The position numbers and the translations under genes are program-made. This document shows, one piece after another, positions 1 through 10,511 of a stretch of DNA of 64,000 nucleotides (positions are counted from its first letter, which is position 1; every line of letters starts with the position of its first letter). The DNA is from CAZEQJ01 sp964514385 (GTDB lineage: Bacteria > Bacteroidota > Bacteroidia > Cytophagales > Cyclobacteriaceae): contig CAZEQJ010000002.1 in the NCBI GenBank assembly GCA_964514385.1, positions 1 through 64,000 of the forward strand, read 5' to 3'. Below the pieces are notes generated by a model that saw only the letters and a program-made list of their open reading frames with translations, made no database searches and was not told the origin of the DNA.

Positions 1-285
1 GCCACTGAAAACTTCAGAGAAGTCAGGATTACCAGCACAAATGTTAACAACGAAAGTATAGAACTGTATCCTAACCCGGCTCAGGATCACCTTTATGTAA
101 GGCAGAATGGTGCACAATACATATCACGTATTGAGCTGATCGGTCAGACAGGAAATATTCAAAAAATCTGGAAAAACACTGAAAGTTTAAATTTTCTCGA
201 TATTTCTGATGTACAAACGGGCATCTATATACTTAGAATAGTGATAAACAACACCGCATATAATTATAAAATACACAAACTGTAG
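1..285 (+). CDS. C-terminal end of a T9SS-sorted secreted protein (5' end outside window)
   Basis: The frame is open from base 1 to a TAG at 283-285, giving the last 94 residues of a longer protein. It shows the type A C-terminal sorting domain used by the type IX secretion system: an ELYPNPAQD start motif (YPNP), then short beta strands with an LIGQTG turn, a TGIYILRI strand and a basic end (YKIHKL). Such domains carry cargo across the outer membrane and are then cleaved and replaced by a lipid or sugar anchor. The catalytic or binding part lies upstream, so the function is unknown. It ends 425 bases before the first susC and could belong to the same utilisation locus, which I cannot test here. 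Confidence 0.85.
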   Translation, partial: ATENFREVRITSTNVNNESIELYPNPAQDHLYVRQNGAQYISRIELIGQTGNIQKIWKNTESLNFLDISDVQTGIYILRIVINNTAYNYKIHKL

Positions 286-710
286 GTGTATTTTCTCGCT
301 GAGGGCGAAATGAGTAATATCTATTTTTTTGTTCCATTTTTGCCATTTCATCAAACCTGAAGGACATATGTGCAGGTTTTTTACAATTTTAAAATAAAGA
401 GAAAAATAACGGAATGAAGGATAAAAAGTTTGTCTTTTTTATCCCTTTAATGACTGAAAACTCACTTTTGTACAATTTTCATACAATAGTGAACACTTAT
501 TAAACATTTGTGCACATTAAAGAAATACTTTAAAACAATCTTTAAGATGTGAAAAAATCAAATACACCAAATATTACGCTTATGAGAAAAACGCTACAAG
601 AACTTATTACTACAAAAAGAACCAAATTCAATAATTTATAAAGCATATCACGTCTGGGGCTACCCTGACATGATGTGAAATTCAAATCTTTAAACTTTAC
701 CTAAAGTCGT
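286..710. other. Intergenic leader upstream of the first susC
   Basis: About 425 bases without a supported gene. The sequence is AT-rich and probably holds the promoter and leader of the susC/D operon. I did not find a clean TAnnTTTG -7 motif with a matching -33 element close to the susC start, nor an obvious terminator for the upstream gene. Small ATGs here have only short frames without convincing ribosome binding sites. Confidence 0.5.
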
Positions 711-3700
711 ATGAATCAACTAAACAATTATTTCAAAAAGAGAGGCCTGGCAGGCATACTGGCGCTGCTGCTGGCCGTGCCTTCACTAACGTTCGCGCAG
801 GAGCGACAGGTGACAGGTACTGTAATTGATGAAGATGGAAACACCATTCCCGGTGCCACGGTATTGATCGTCGGCACTAATAGTGGTGACATTACCGATA
901 TCGATGGTAAATATTCCATCACAGCATCAAGTGACGATGTACTGCGGTTTTCTTTTGTGGGTATGAAGCCACAGGACATCCAGGTAGGTGACCGTTCCGT
1001 GATCAACGTTACGATGCTGCCTGACAATCAGCAACTGGAAGAAGTAATCGTGATGGGTTTTGGTGTCCGTCAGGAAAAAGCTGCTGTAGTAGGAGCGATT
1101 TCACAGGTGGATGGTGAAAGCATCCAGCAGGTGAAAATGGGGGGTAGCCTTGAAAACTCATTACAGGGTGCACTTCCCGGTCTGACCGTGATCCAGTCTG
1201 ACCCTACACCGGGTGAAGAGGCATTAGGCGGACTTTCCCTTTCCATACGAGGTATTGCTTCCATGGGTAACAACACACCGCTTTATATAGTGGATGGTGT
1301 TGAGCGACCCTTCTCCAATATTGACCCGAATGAGATCGAGTCTATCTCCATTCTGAAAGATGCATCGGCAACGGCAGTGTATGGTGTTAGAGGTGCGAAT
1401 GGTGTAATCATTGTTAACACCAAAAGAGGTGCTTCCGGTCGTATTCAGTTGGAATACTCTTCACTGGTAACGATGAAAGAGCCGACTATACTACCTGAGT
1501 ATATGAACTCCTATCAGACCATGCAGCTGAGGAATACAGCCTACAGAAATGATGGCAACTGGGATCTGATTATTCCGGATAACGAGCTGGCACATTACCG
1601 CGATCAGGATCTTCCGTATCTGTATCCTGATACAGACTGGATGGATTTCCTTTATGGCCGTGGCTGGGATCATCAGCATAACCTCAACGCACGTGGAGGT
1701 AATGACTTTGTGAAATATTTCGTTTCAGTGGGTTACCTGTATGAAGGTGATGTCATGAACACGGGTCAGGACAATGCATTCCCATACAATTATGATGAAT
1801 TGAATGCAGGCTATCGCCACCAGCGATTCAACTTCAGAAATAACCTGGACTTTCAGGTGACGCCGACTACTGAGCTTTCAGTTAGCTTAGGTGGTAACAT
1901 CAAGATCTGGAGAAAACCGGATGACACTTACACGCAGGAAAACTGGTTCGAGCCTGTAACTGGTCTTCCCTATTACCCTGAAGACATACTGGATCAGTAT
2001 CCTGATGAGCTTATCCCTTATGACAGAGGTGTAAGAAGACCATATATTAACCCGGCTCAGGGTGAGGTAAGACTTAGCTGGAACGGATCATGGGGTTTTG
2101 ACCGAAACAAGGGCAACCAGATCCTCAGTGATATCAAGCTGACACAAAAACTCGACTTTATCACCGAAGGACTTAGTGTCACAGGACTTTACTCATATAA
2201 TACAGATACCCGATACAGAAAAAGGTTCAGAAACCCTGACTATCATGGTTACTACCTGGATCCTGAAACACTGGAATGGACCCGATTTAACCGATTCCCC
2301 GGTACTATCGATTTTGACAATCCTTCACGTCCTCTTAATGTCAACAATGCTGATCAGCTGCTTAGTGTAGGTAGAAGCCACTGGTATCAGGTAAGCCTTG
2401 ATTACAACAGAAAGTTTGGCGAACATACTGTAACAGGCCAGGGTATTTTTCAGCGACGTCAGAATCAGGGTGGAACCTCTTTCCCATCTTTCCAGGAAAA
2501 CTGGATCGGCCGCGCTACTTATAACTATGCCGGAAGATATTTCTTCGAAGCCAGTGTAGCACATTCCGGATCTGAGAAATTCGGGCCGGGTCTTCGTTTT
2601 GGTACCTTCCCTGCGTTTGCCGGTGGATGGAGAATCTCCGAAGAAGACTTCTGGTCTGGTATCAAACCCGTCGTTAATAATTTCAAACTCCGATACTCTT
2701 ATGGTATCGTAGGTAGTGATGCAGGTATTGCAAGATGGTTGTACCGTTCATTCTATGAGCAGGGTGGATCAACTGTATTTGGATTTCCGCGTCAGACCTA
2801 CGGCATTATCAACGAGGGTCCTATTCCGGTTACAGATGCAACATGGGAAGATGCCTACAAGCAAAACCTGGGTATCGAACTCGGATTTCTTAACAATGAA
2901 TATACGCTGAGTGTAGACCTTTACAATGAAAGAAGAACCGGCGTACTGCAGACCCGCCAGTCAGTACCTGCCTATATTGGTACTACCAGTGCTATACAAG
3001 GCAATATCGGTGAAACAAAAAGTCAGGGTATAGAGGTAGAGTTTGGTGTTAACAAATCTGTCGGTACCAACGCCTTTATCTGGGGTACTGCTAACGTAGC
3101 CGCTACTGAAAACCGTGTGGTATTTTACGATGAATCCGATAATGTTCCTTTCCACCTGAAGGCTGAAGGTAAGCCGGTAGACATCGCCCAGCGACTGGGT
3201 AGTTACACACCGGGTACCGGACTTATTCACAGCGGATTTTATCAGAGCTTCGACGAATTATTTATGTTGCCTACAGCAGGTGGAAGCCCTGTAATGGGTG
3301 ACCTTCGTTTCATTGACTTTAACGGAGACGGTAACGTAGATCAGCAGGATTATGTGGTATCGCAATACCCGCTGACTCCTTTGGTAAACTGGAACGCCAC
3401 GATAGGTTTTGACTACAAAAACTGGTCAATCAGCACACAGGTCTACGGTATTTCCAATGTTGCCCGTCCGATGCGTCAGGGTGGTATGTTCTTCCTGTTC
3501 CCGTTCTCTCAGAACAAGGACAATGCCTACCTGGTACACAACGATCACTGGAGACCTGATAACCGTGATGCCGCATGGCCAACACCACATTCTCAGGCAA
3601 CAAACCAGAATTATAACTACCAGATCAGTCAGTTTTCAATGGTTGACGGTATGTATGTTCGTCTGCGAAACCTGCGCCTTGCCTATACCTTTGACTCCGA

Positions 3701-3875
3701 CATTCTGTCAAAAATTGGTATGAGGGAAATGACGGCTTCTGTGTTTGGAACCAACCTGCTTACCTGGAGAAAGCGTGACTGGGGTGGTGATCCTGAAGGA
3801 TTCAACTTTGGTGAAGACTTTGGAAACTACCCGCAGATGAAGCGCTATACGCTTGAGATCAGAGCCATGTTTTAA
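711..3875 (+). CDS. SusC/RagA-type TonB-dependent outer membrane transporter
   Basis: Outer membrane, TonB-driven importer for glycan or other oligomers, working as a lid-and-barrel complex with the SusD lipoprotein encoded next. The 1054-residue product has a signal peptide (residues 1-29, ending LTFA-Q), a carboxypeptidase-regulatory-like beta domain at about 34-110 (starting VTGTVIDEDGNTIPGATV), a plug at about 118-235 with the family motifs LYIVDGV and ILKDASATAVYGVRGANGVI, then a long beta barrel ending in a terminal Phe (EIRAMF). Length is normal for the family. It has no extra STN signalling domain, so it is unlikely to signal to a FecR-type anti-sigma factor. The susD start lies 19 bases after its stop, suggesting one transcript. 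Confidence 0.97.
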   Translation: MNQLNNYFKKRGLAGILALLLAVPSLTFAQERQVTGTVIDEDGNTIPGATVLIVGTNSGDITDIDGKYSITASSDDVLRFSFVGMKPQDIQVGDRSVINVTMLPDNQQLEEVIVMGFGVRQEKAAVVGAISQVDGESIQQVKMGGSLENSLQGALPGLTVIQSDPTPGEEALGGLSLSIRGIASMGNNTPLYIVDGVERPFSNIDPNEIESISILKDASATAVYGVRGANGVIIVNTKRGASGRIQLEYSSLVTMKEPTILPEYMNSYQTMQLRNTAYRNDGNWDLIIPDNELAHYRDQDLPYLYPDTDWMDFLYGRGWDHQHNLNARGGNDFVKYFVSVGYLYEGDVMNTGQDNAFPYNYDELNAGYRHQRFNFRNNLDFQVTPTTELSVSLGGNIKIWRKPDDTYTQENWFEPVTGLPYYPEDILDQYPDELIPYDRGVRRPYINPAQGEVRLSWNGSWGFDRNKGNQILSDIKLTQKLDFITEGLSVTGLYSYNTDTRYRKRFRNPDYHGYYLDPETLEWTRFNRFPGTIDFDNPSRPLNVNNADQLLSVGRSHWYQVSLDYNRKFGEHTVTGQGIFQRRQNQGGTSFPSFQENWIGRATYNYAGRYFFEASVAHSGSEKFGPGLRFGTFPAFAGGWRISEEDFWSGIKPVVNNFKLRYSYGIVGSDAGIARWLYRSFYEQGGSTVFGFPRQTYGIINEGPIPVTDATWEDAYKQNLGIELGFLNNEYTLSVDLYNERRTGVLQTRQSVPAYIGTTSAIQGNIGETKSQGIEVEFGVNKSVGTNAFIWGTANVAATENRVVFYDESDNVPFHLKAEGKPVDIAQRLGSYTPGTGLIHSGFYQSFDELFMLPTAGGSPVMGDLRFIDFNGDGNVDQQDYVVSQYPLTPLVNWNATIGFDYKNWSISTQVYGISNVARPMRQGGMFFLFPFSQNKDNAYLVHNDHWRPDNRDAAWPTPHSQATNQNYNYQISQFSMVDGMYVRLRNLRLAYTFDSDILSKIGMREMTASVFGTNLLTWRKRDWGGDPEGFNFGEDFGNYPQMKRYTLEIRAMF

Positions 3876-3894
3876 TTGAAAACAACAGACCATT

Positions 3895-5676
3895 ATGAAA
3901 AAAATTATAATAGTAGCTTTTATAGCAATTACAGGATTTTTCTCCCTCAGTTGTGAGGAATACCTGGCCAGTACACCTGCTGCCGACGGATTTCTCAAAG
4001 AGGATGTATTTTCGGATTATCTCACCTTCCGTCAGTTTCTGGATGGTGTATATCCCTATCTGCATGATTACCTTGCACCTTTCGATTATGCCTGGATCGG
4101 TGCTCTGGGAGATGAAGGTTACCTGAATTCTGCATGGGAAACCATGGGAGTTGCCCGCTCCGGCGACTGGCTGCGGGCCTTTAATACAGGTCAGGCGCTT
4201 CAATTCTACAGAGTATGGGAAGGCTGGGAAGGTGTCCGACGCTGCAATATTGCATTGGAGGAAATTCCTACCCTTGTCAACAGCGGGCAACTTGAAAACG
4301 GTAGTGTAACACAGACTCAGATAGACGAGCTTGAAGGACAGGCTCATTTCATGAGAGCCTGGTTCCACTATGAGTTTCTGCGACGACAAGGTGGTATGCC
4401 ATACATCACGGAAGTATATGAAGCTTCTGATGATTTCTCCCGTGCGAGGTTGTCCTACAACGAAACGGCTCTGCGTATCGCAGCAGATTGTGATTCAGCA
4501 ATGGCGCTGCTACCAGAAAGCTGGAACTCGGCCAACCTGGGCAGGCCTACACGCGGTGCGGCAATGGCGCTGAAAGCCTCAGCTTTGCTTCACAGTGCCT
4601 CACCTGCCAACAATCCCAGCAATGATCAGACACGATGGGAACTGGCGGCTCAGGCAGCATGGGATCTTATCGACTTTGCACAGTCTACAGGACGATACAG
4701 CCTGATGCCATCTAATGGTACAGACCAGATACAGTATGATACACCGGGAGGCATTCAGACGATCACCTTCCCAAGTGGATTTGACTCTATCTTTATGTAT
4801 ACACCGCTGAATGAAAACTCAGAGATCATCTGGGAAAACTATCAGCAGTCTACTACAGGTAATGGCACTTACACTGTACTGACCGTACCTTCTATAGAAG
4901 ATGGTGGTATTATCCAGGGTTTCAGTCCTTCACATAATATCGTAGAGCGGTTTGAAACAGCCAACGGGCTGGCACTGGAAGATGATCCCGGTTTTGATCC
5001 TCAGAACCCTTATGTAAACCGTGATCCGAGGTTCTACTACTCCATTCTTTTCAACAATGAAATATGGACTTCCGTGAACCGTCCGCTTGAACTGTTTGTA
5101 GATGGACAGGATCGTGATCCGACAAACCAGTTTTCCAATCATACCGGATATCTTTCCCGGAAATTCTGGAACCGCAACGTCGATGCACAATCCGATCAGG
5201 CTGCTCCTCTCACACATAAAATCTATTTCCGCTATGCTGAAATATTACTGATGTATGCAGAGGCATGTAACGAGATCGGAGGACCTTCCTACACATTGCC
5301 GGGAGCAAACATGAGTGCTCTTGATGCTGTGAATATGGTGAGAAACCGCGTAGGACAGCCAGACGTGCCTGCTCAGTATACCGGAAGTGCTGATGACTTC
5401 CGTGAGCGTATTCGAAACGAGCGAGTGGTAGAGCTTTACCTTGAAGGAAAGCGGGTATTTGACCTGATGCGATATGGTACAATAGGTAATATTGAAAACA
5501 GGTCTATTTACGCAATCAATCTGGTAGAAAACCCGGGTGCGCCTACAGGTTTTGATATACAGCCCATCAGCACACCTTATTCGATCTATCAGTATTCAAG
5601 CAAACATACACGATTCCCTATACCGCTTGAAGATGCATTGATATTCGATGATTTCAGTCAAAACCCGGGATGGTAA
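3895..5676 (+). CDS. SusD/RagB-type surface lipoprotein
   Basis: Substrate-binding lipoprotein that caps the preceding SusC-type barrel on the cell surface. The 593-residue product starts with a lipoprotein signal ending in a lipobox (FFSLSC, Cys20), followed by acidic residues (CEEYL) of the kind that favour surface export in Bacteroidota. The N-terminal half has the TPR-like helices of the family (HFMRAWFHYEFLRRQGGMPYI at about 150-172) and the C-terminal part has the RNERVVELYLEGKRVFDLMRYG block and the typical terminal FPIP...NPGW ending. Next in line is a second susC 36 bases downstream. The ligand cannot be read from the sequence. Confidence 0.96.
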   Translation: MKKIIIVAFIAITGFFSLSCEEYLASTPAADGFLKEDVFSDYLTFRQFLDGVYPYLHDYLAPFDYAWIGALGDEGYLNSAWETMGVARSGDWLRAFNTGQALQFYRVWEGWEGVRRCNIALEEIPTLVNSGQLENGSVTQTQIDELEGQAHFMRAWFHYEFLRRQGGMPYITEVYEASDDFSRARLSYNETALRIAADCDSAMALLPESWNSANLGRPTRGAAMALKASALLHSASPANNPSNDQTRWELAAQAAWDLIDFAQSTGRYSLMPSNGTDQIQYDTPGGIQTITFPSGFDSIFMYTPLNENSEIIWENYQQSTTGNGTYTVLTVPSIEDGGIIQGFSPSHNIVERFETANGLALEDDPGFDPQNPYVNRDPRFYYSILFNNEIWTSVNRPLELFVDGQDRDPTNQFSNHTGYLSRKFWNRNVDAQSDQAAPLTHKIYFRYAEILLMYAEACNEIGGPSYTLPGANMSALDAVNMVRNRVGQPDVPAQYTGSADDFRERIRNERVVELYLEGKRVFDLMRYGTIGNIENRSIYAINLVENPGAPTGFDIQPISTPYSIYQYSSKHTRFPIPLEDALIFDDFSQNPGW

Positions 5677-5712
5677 GCCTCCCGGGTCTGTAAAAACATT
5701 TTTAAAGACCTA

Positions 5713-8700
5713 ATGAAGAAAACTATGAACAAGAATATATTGAGCAGTTGTCTGATGGTCCTGGTATTTTTTGGATTAATCATTAATCCGTCTTTTGCAC
5801 AGGACGTGGAGACGGCAGAGCTTAACGGAACAGTATATGATAAGGATGGTGAGCCCATGGAAGGTGTTCTGATTGAATCGTTCAACACACTTGAGCGTAA
5901 ATTCACAGATGCCGAGGGTAAGTATACCATCAACGTAACCGTACCAAATGATCAGCTGATCGTATCAAATGACGGATATCAGAAACAGATCCTTCCGGTT
6001 AATAATGGAAACCTGGCAGTGGAGTCTATTACGCTTCTTCCAAGTTCTATGATCAATGGCGCTGATAAATTTGCATTACCATATCAAAGCTTTGATCAGA
6101 ACAGAATGGTATCACCAACGACGATGATCACAGGTGAAGAGCTACAGAGCTACCCCAGTGAGAATGTCATCGAGGCGCTTTCAGCCCGGTTGCCCGGCCT
6201 TACGGTAAGTCAGGTCATAGCAGATGGCCCCGGTCGTGATGTTTATCTGGCCGATATTCGTGGTGAGGATGCTGTATTCTACATCGACGGTATTCAACGT
6301 GACCCAAGTTACCTTTCAGTATTTGAAGTTGATCGCGTATACCTGCTGAAAGATATTTCCTCCCGTGCTGCGCTTGGTGTTTCAGCATCCGGACCAGTCA
6401 TCTGGATTGAAACAATCGCCGGCGAAAGTTATAACCGTCAGATCAATGTCAATTTCGAGTATGGCGTTTATTCTCCTACCGAAACACCCGGTTATCTCGA
6501 TGCCTTTGATTATGCCAGCCTTCGTAACGAAGCAGCTCTCAACGACGGACTGCCGGTACCTTTCTCAGATGATGCTTTGGCAGGATACCAGAACGGCACC
6601 AATCCACTGCGTTATCCAAATGTTGATTACTACAATCAATATCTAAACAGCAGTGCCATGTTCAGCAGGGCAAACCTTAACTTCTCGGGTGGTGATGACA
6701 AAGTGAACTATTTCACTATGCTCGATTATACCGGCCGTGGTGGTCTTGAGGCCGTTGGCGAGCCAGCTACTTACGACAGATACAAGGCAAGAGCCAATGT
6801 AAACCTTTACCTTACAGAGTACATAAGCATGAATGTAAACCTCGTAGGTTCGATATCTACTACTGATTATCCAAATTTCGGTGGAGGTAACGGGTATATG
6901 AACCTTTACAGCATATTGCCCGGACTTCCCGCGAATGCTCATCCCAATAATGTGGATGGACTGCTGTTTACGAGTGCTAATTATCAGTTTAATGTTGAAA
7001 ATGAGCTGTTGAATGGGTTTGCCAAAAACCAGACGATCAACACTCAAAATAACGCGACGTTAAATATCGACCTGAGCCCTATTGCCGAAGGGCTTGAGTT
7101 TGCAGCTACAGGTGCATTTGATGTAAATAATCAATTGACGGAAGTGCAGGGTGGTACTTCAGATATCTGGAGAACCATCCAGAATGGCAATCAGGACTCC
7201 GTCTTCAGGTTTACACCTGCCGCAGTAGATGCTACACGTGATAATGGCTTTGACTGGACCAGAAGGGTTACTTCCCTGTTTTCACGCCTTACGTACAACA
7301 ATACCTTCGGAAACCATGCGATCAGTTCGCACCTTTCCTATTACCAGGCTGTAGATGAGACGAAAATCCTGTTCGGAGCCCAGCAGCCTTTTAAAATTCA
7401 GGATGTTGCTGCTCGCGCAAACTACTCTTTCGACAATCGTTATGTTGCACAGGTTGACCTGTCATATACTGGCAGCATGCGTCTTCCGTCAGGAGATAAA
7501 TTCAATCTTTATCCTACCGTTGGTGCTGCATGGATAGCAAGTAATGAAGCCTTCCTTAATGGATCTTCTGCTGTTAACTATCTGAAAGTTTATGGTTCAG
7601 CTGGTCAGATGGGTATTAATAGCACCGGTTATAGCCTAACGAACAGAAACCTTATCCGCTCAGGACTGGGTATCGGTGGTGTAAACGAATTCTACCTGGA
7701 TCGAACCTTATGGGAGCAGGTCGGCGGCGGTTATACATTCGGTACCTTCACCGACCTTAGTGCAGGGGTTAACACCTTTTCCATCGCACAACAGGGTACT
7801 ACAGATTATACGCTGCCTGTCAAGAATTACCTTAACGTAGGTGTACAGTCTGAATTATTCAATCTGGTTTCCGTAGAAGCCAATTATTTCTTTGAAAGAA
7901 ATTCAGGATTGCTTTCCCGACGTGCCAGCCAGGTGCCTGACATCCTGGGACAAAACAGCTTCATACCGGTAACCAACTTTGGTGAAAATACAAGATATGG
8001 TATAGATGGTATGATCTCACTGAACAAACGTAAAGGTGACCTGAAATACAACATTGGCATCAATGCTGTATATAGCACCGGAACGCTTGTGACTGTCGAT
8101 GAGCCACTTAGTTTACCTGATTCAAGAAAACGATCAGGCACACCTATAGACGCAATATTTGCTTATACAGCTGACGGTCTTTTCCAGACCCAGGAAGAAG
8201 TAGATGCGCATGTACCACAGGCATGGGGTGATGTACAACCCGGCGATATCCGCTATGTAGATATCGATGGTGATGGTCAGGTAAATGAAAATGACCTTTC
8301 TGCTACAGACCTTTATTTTCCAAGACTTCAGTATGGTGTGAATGTAAACCTGAATTACAAAGGCTTCGGATTATTTGTGCTAGGCCAGGGACAGGCTGAT
8401 GGTACTATGATGCTTACCAACCCGAATTTCTTCTGGATACAAGGTGTGCAACCTAACTTTTCAGAAGCAATGCTCGACAGGTGGCCTAATACCAATGATT
8501 ATCCGAGGCTGACTACAGCTTCGCTTAATAATTATCAGGGATCTACATTCTGGACAGCTAATGCAGCGTTTTTCCGACTCAAAAACGTTCAGCTAAGCTA
8601 TTCACTACCTGAATCTGTGGTATCACGACTGGCGATGTCAAATGCTACGATATTTGTTAGAGGCACAAACCTGTTGGTACTTTCAGAGGTAACGAGAAAA

Positions 8701-8790
8701 TATGGTATCAGCCCGGAAAGGCCTTCTGCAGGAGCAGGTGCCTTCCCGATAATGAGAACAACGACCATAGGATTAACATGCAGATTTTAA
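5713..8790 (+). CDS. Second SusC/RagA-type TonB-dependent transporter
   Basis: Another TonB-dependent outer membrane importer, 1025 residues, clearly different in sequence from the first. It has a signal peptide ending SFAQ, a carboxypeptidase-regulatory-like domain at about 35-110 (LNGTVYDKDGEPMEGVLI), a plug at about 130-235 (AVFYIDGIQRDP, VYLLKDISSRAALG) and a beta barrel ending TIGLTCRF. The plug lacks the usual GANGVI form and reads GVSASGPVIWIET, so it is a more diverged member. The start could be the ATG at 5713 or the internal one four codons later (MNKNILSS); both leave the signal peptide intact. It pairs with the SusD encoded 19 bases downstream. Confidence 0.96.
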   Translation: MKKTMNKNILSSCLMVLVFFGLIINPSFAQDVETAELNGTVYDKDGEPMEGVLIESFNTLERKFTDAEGKYTINVTVPNDQLIVSNDGYQKQILPVNNGNLAVESITLLPSSMINGADKFALPYQSFDQNRMVSPTTMITGEELQSYPSENVIEALSARLPGLTVSQVIADGPGRDVYLADIRGEDAVFYIDGIQRDPSYLSVFEVDRVYLLKDISSRAALGVSASGPVIWIETIAGESYNRQINVNFEYGVYSPTETPGYLDAFDYASLRNEAALNDGLPVPFSDDALAGYQNGTNPLRYPNVDYYNQYLNSSAMFSRANLNFSGGDDKVNYFTMLDYTGRGGLEAVGEPATYDRYKARANVNLYLTEYISMNVNLVGSISTTDYPNFGGGNGYMNLYSILPGLPANAHPNNVDGLLFTSANYQFNVENELLNGFAKNQTINTQNNATLNIDLSPIAEGLEFAATGAFDVNNQLTEVQGGTSDIWRTIQNGNQDSVFRFTPAAVDATRDNGFDWTRRVTSLFSRLTYNNTFGNHAISSHLSYYQAVDETKILFGAQQPFKIQDVAARANYSFDNRYVAQVDLSYTGSMRLPSGDKFNLYPTVGAAWIASNEAFLNGSSAVNYLKVYGSAGQMGINSTGYSLTNRNLIRSGLGIGGVNEFYLDRTLWEQVGGGYTFGTFTDLSAGVNTFSIAQQGTTDYTLPVKNYLNVGVQSELFNLVSVEANYFFERNSGLLSRRASQVPDILGQNSFIPVTNFGENTRYGIDGMISLNKRKGDLKYNIGINAVYSTGTLVTVDEPLSLPDSRKRSGTPIDAIFAYTADGLFQTQEEVDAHVPQAWGDVQPGDIRYVDIDGDGQVNENDLSATDLYFPRLQYGVNVNLNYKGFGLFVLGQGQADGTMMLTNPNFFWIQGVQPNFSEAMLDRWPNTNDYPRLTTASLNNYQGSTFWTANAAFFRLKNVQLSYSLPESVVSRLAMSNATIFVRGTNLLVLSEVTRKYGISPERPSAGAGAFPIMRTTTIGLTCRF

Positions 8791-8809
8791 TCATTAAGAC
8801 ATTACAACT

Positions 8810-10489
8810 ATGAAAAAAATATTTTTAATACCATTAATAGCTGTATTCTTTGCCGCCTGTGAGTTCCTTGAGCCGGAGCCAATACAGGATTTGACTACAG
8901 ATCAGCTTTGGTCGCACAGTACGTTTGGAGAAGGTATCCTTACACGTGCTTATACAGGCCTTAGCATTGGATATCCTGTCACGTTGGATTATTTTACAGA
9001 TAACGCTGTACCACAGACACCCGGCAGCAACATCATTGCACTAGGTGGATGGACAAGGGAAAATAGCCCGATAGGCAACTGGGGCAATGCTTACAATATG
9101 ATCAAGCATCTTAACCTGTTTCTGGATAATGGCGATGATCTGCTGTATCGTGTTGTTGACCGAAGACTAGACTCCGCATGGAAAGTTCAGCGCGTAGGAG
9201 AAGCTTATTTCCTCCGTGCATGGTATACCTGGGAGCTTCTTCAAGCCTATGCAGGTCGAGCAGGAGGTGAGTATCTTGGAGTGCCTCTGGTGACGGAATA
9301 CCTCGAGTTTGATGAAAATATCAACCTCGCCCGTGATACCTACGAAAATACTGTGGCTCAGATCGCTGAGGATCTCGATTCCGCCGTTGCAAGACTTCCC
9401 TTGCGCTACACCGGATCGTTCACCAATGATAACGTGACCAATATTGGCCGTGCCAACGGTCTTGCAACACTGGCATTAAAAGCCAGAGTTTATCTGTACG
9501 CCGCAAGCCCTGCCTATGGCGCCCCTACACAGGAAAAATGGGAGAGAGCTGCCGAAGCTGCAGCCGCTGCCATCGATTCACTTACCGGAGGTGGCATTGG
9601 TACTTTGCAGCCTTACGGTAACTTCAATAATGTCACGGCAGACGATCATATTTGGGTAAGAGCAAATGCAGGTTTACCTCCGGCAGCTTATTTCCCTCCT
9701 TCGCTTTTTGGTGATGGTATCGCAAACCCCAGCCAGAACCTGGTAGATGCCTTCCCCGCTGCTGATGGGTATCCAATATCTACCAGCTCAGTATATGACC
9801 CTGCCGATCCCTATGCAAACCGGGATCCGAGGTTTGAGCGATTTATTTTCCATAATGGAGAAGTATATAGCGCAACCGGTACTACCATTGAAACTTTCCA
9901 GGGTGGAAGCGATGCTCCAGGTGGTCTAAATCAGCTGGGTACACGTACAGGGTACTACCTGCAGAAGCTGTTGAGTAATAATATCATACTGACGCCGGGC
10001 AATGAAGCGGATGATAATGACATGCGGGTATTTCTTGGGGAGCCAGAACTATTGCTAAATTTTGCCGAAGCTGCCAATAATGCTTTCGGTCCGAATGATG
10101 CACGTTACGGATACTCTGCAGCCGATGCTTTACGCGCTGTACGTCAGCGTGCCGGTATCGATTCCGATCCGGGTACAGCCGGATATCAGGATCAGTATCT
10201 GGATGACCAGGCGGCGGCAGGACAAGGTGCTTTTGCCACATTGGTAGCCAATGAACGCAGAGTGGAATTATGTTTCGAGGGATTTCGTTTTTGGGATATG
10301 AGACGCTACAACCAGCCCCTCAACCACACTGTACGAGGTGTTGAAATTATCGATAATGGAGGAGGTAATTATACCTATAACTATGTAAATGTAGAGGACC
10401 ATGTATTCCAGCCTCACATGCGATATGCACCGATTCCGTTTACAGAAACACTGTTGATGGATGCACTGAGACAAAATGATGGATGGTAA
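8810..10489 (+). CDS. Second SusD/RagB-type surface lipoprotein
   Basis: Partner lipoprotein of the second SusC-type transporter, 559 residues. The signal peptide ends in a lipobox (VFFAAC, Cys17) followed by EFLEPEP. Family blocks are visible: AYFLRAWYTWELLQAYAG at about 132-150, ALKARVYLYAASPAYG, and near the end NERRVELCFEGFRFWDMRRY, with the final QNDGW. The stop lies just before the start of the DUF1735-type lipoprotein gene, so the five genes from the first susC to that gene read as one operon. Two susCD pairs in a row suggest two ligands or two sizes of the same ligand; this is inference. Confidence 0.96.
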   Translation: MKKIFLIPLIAVFFAACEFLEPEPIQDLTTDQLWSHSTFGEGILTRAYTGLSIGYPVTLDYFTDNAVPQTPGSNIIALGGWTRENSPIGNWGNAYNMIKHLNLFLDNGDDLLYRVVDRRLDSAWKVQRVGEAYFLRAWYTWELLQAYAGRAGGEYLGVPLVTEYLEFDENINLARDTYENTVAQIAEDLDSAVARLPLRYTGSFTNDNVTNIGRANGLATLALKARVYLYAASPAYGAPTQEKWERAAEAAAAAIDSLTGGGIGTLQPYGNFNNVTADDHIWVRANAGLPPAAYFPPSLFGDGIANPSQNLVDAFPAADGYPISTSSVYDPADPYANRDPRFERFIFHNGEVYSATGTTIETFQGGSDAPGGLNQLGTRTGYYLQKLLSNNIILTPGNEADDNDMRVFLGEPELLLNFAEAANNAFGPNDARYGYSAADALRAVRQRAGIDSDPGTAGYQDQYLDDQAAAGQGAFATLVANERRVELCFEGFRFWDMRRYNQPLNHTVRGVEIIDNGGGNYTYNYVNVEDHVFQPHMRYAPIPFTETLLMDALRQNDGW

Positions 10490-10511
10490 TAGAATTTATA
10501 AATTAAAAAAT

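Noticed and set aside
286..710. Promoter or riboswitch in the susC leader
   Set aside because: No TAnnTTTG with a matching -33 element at a sensible distance and no recognisable aptamer core, so nothing firm can be claimed.
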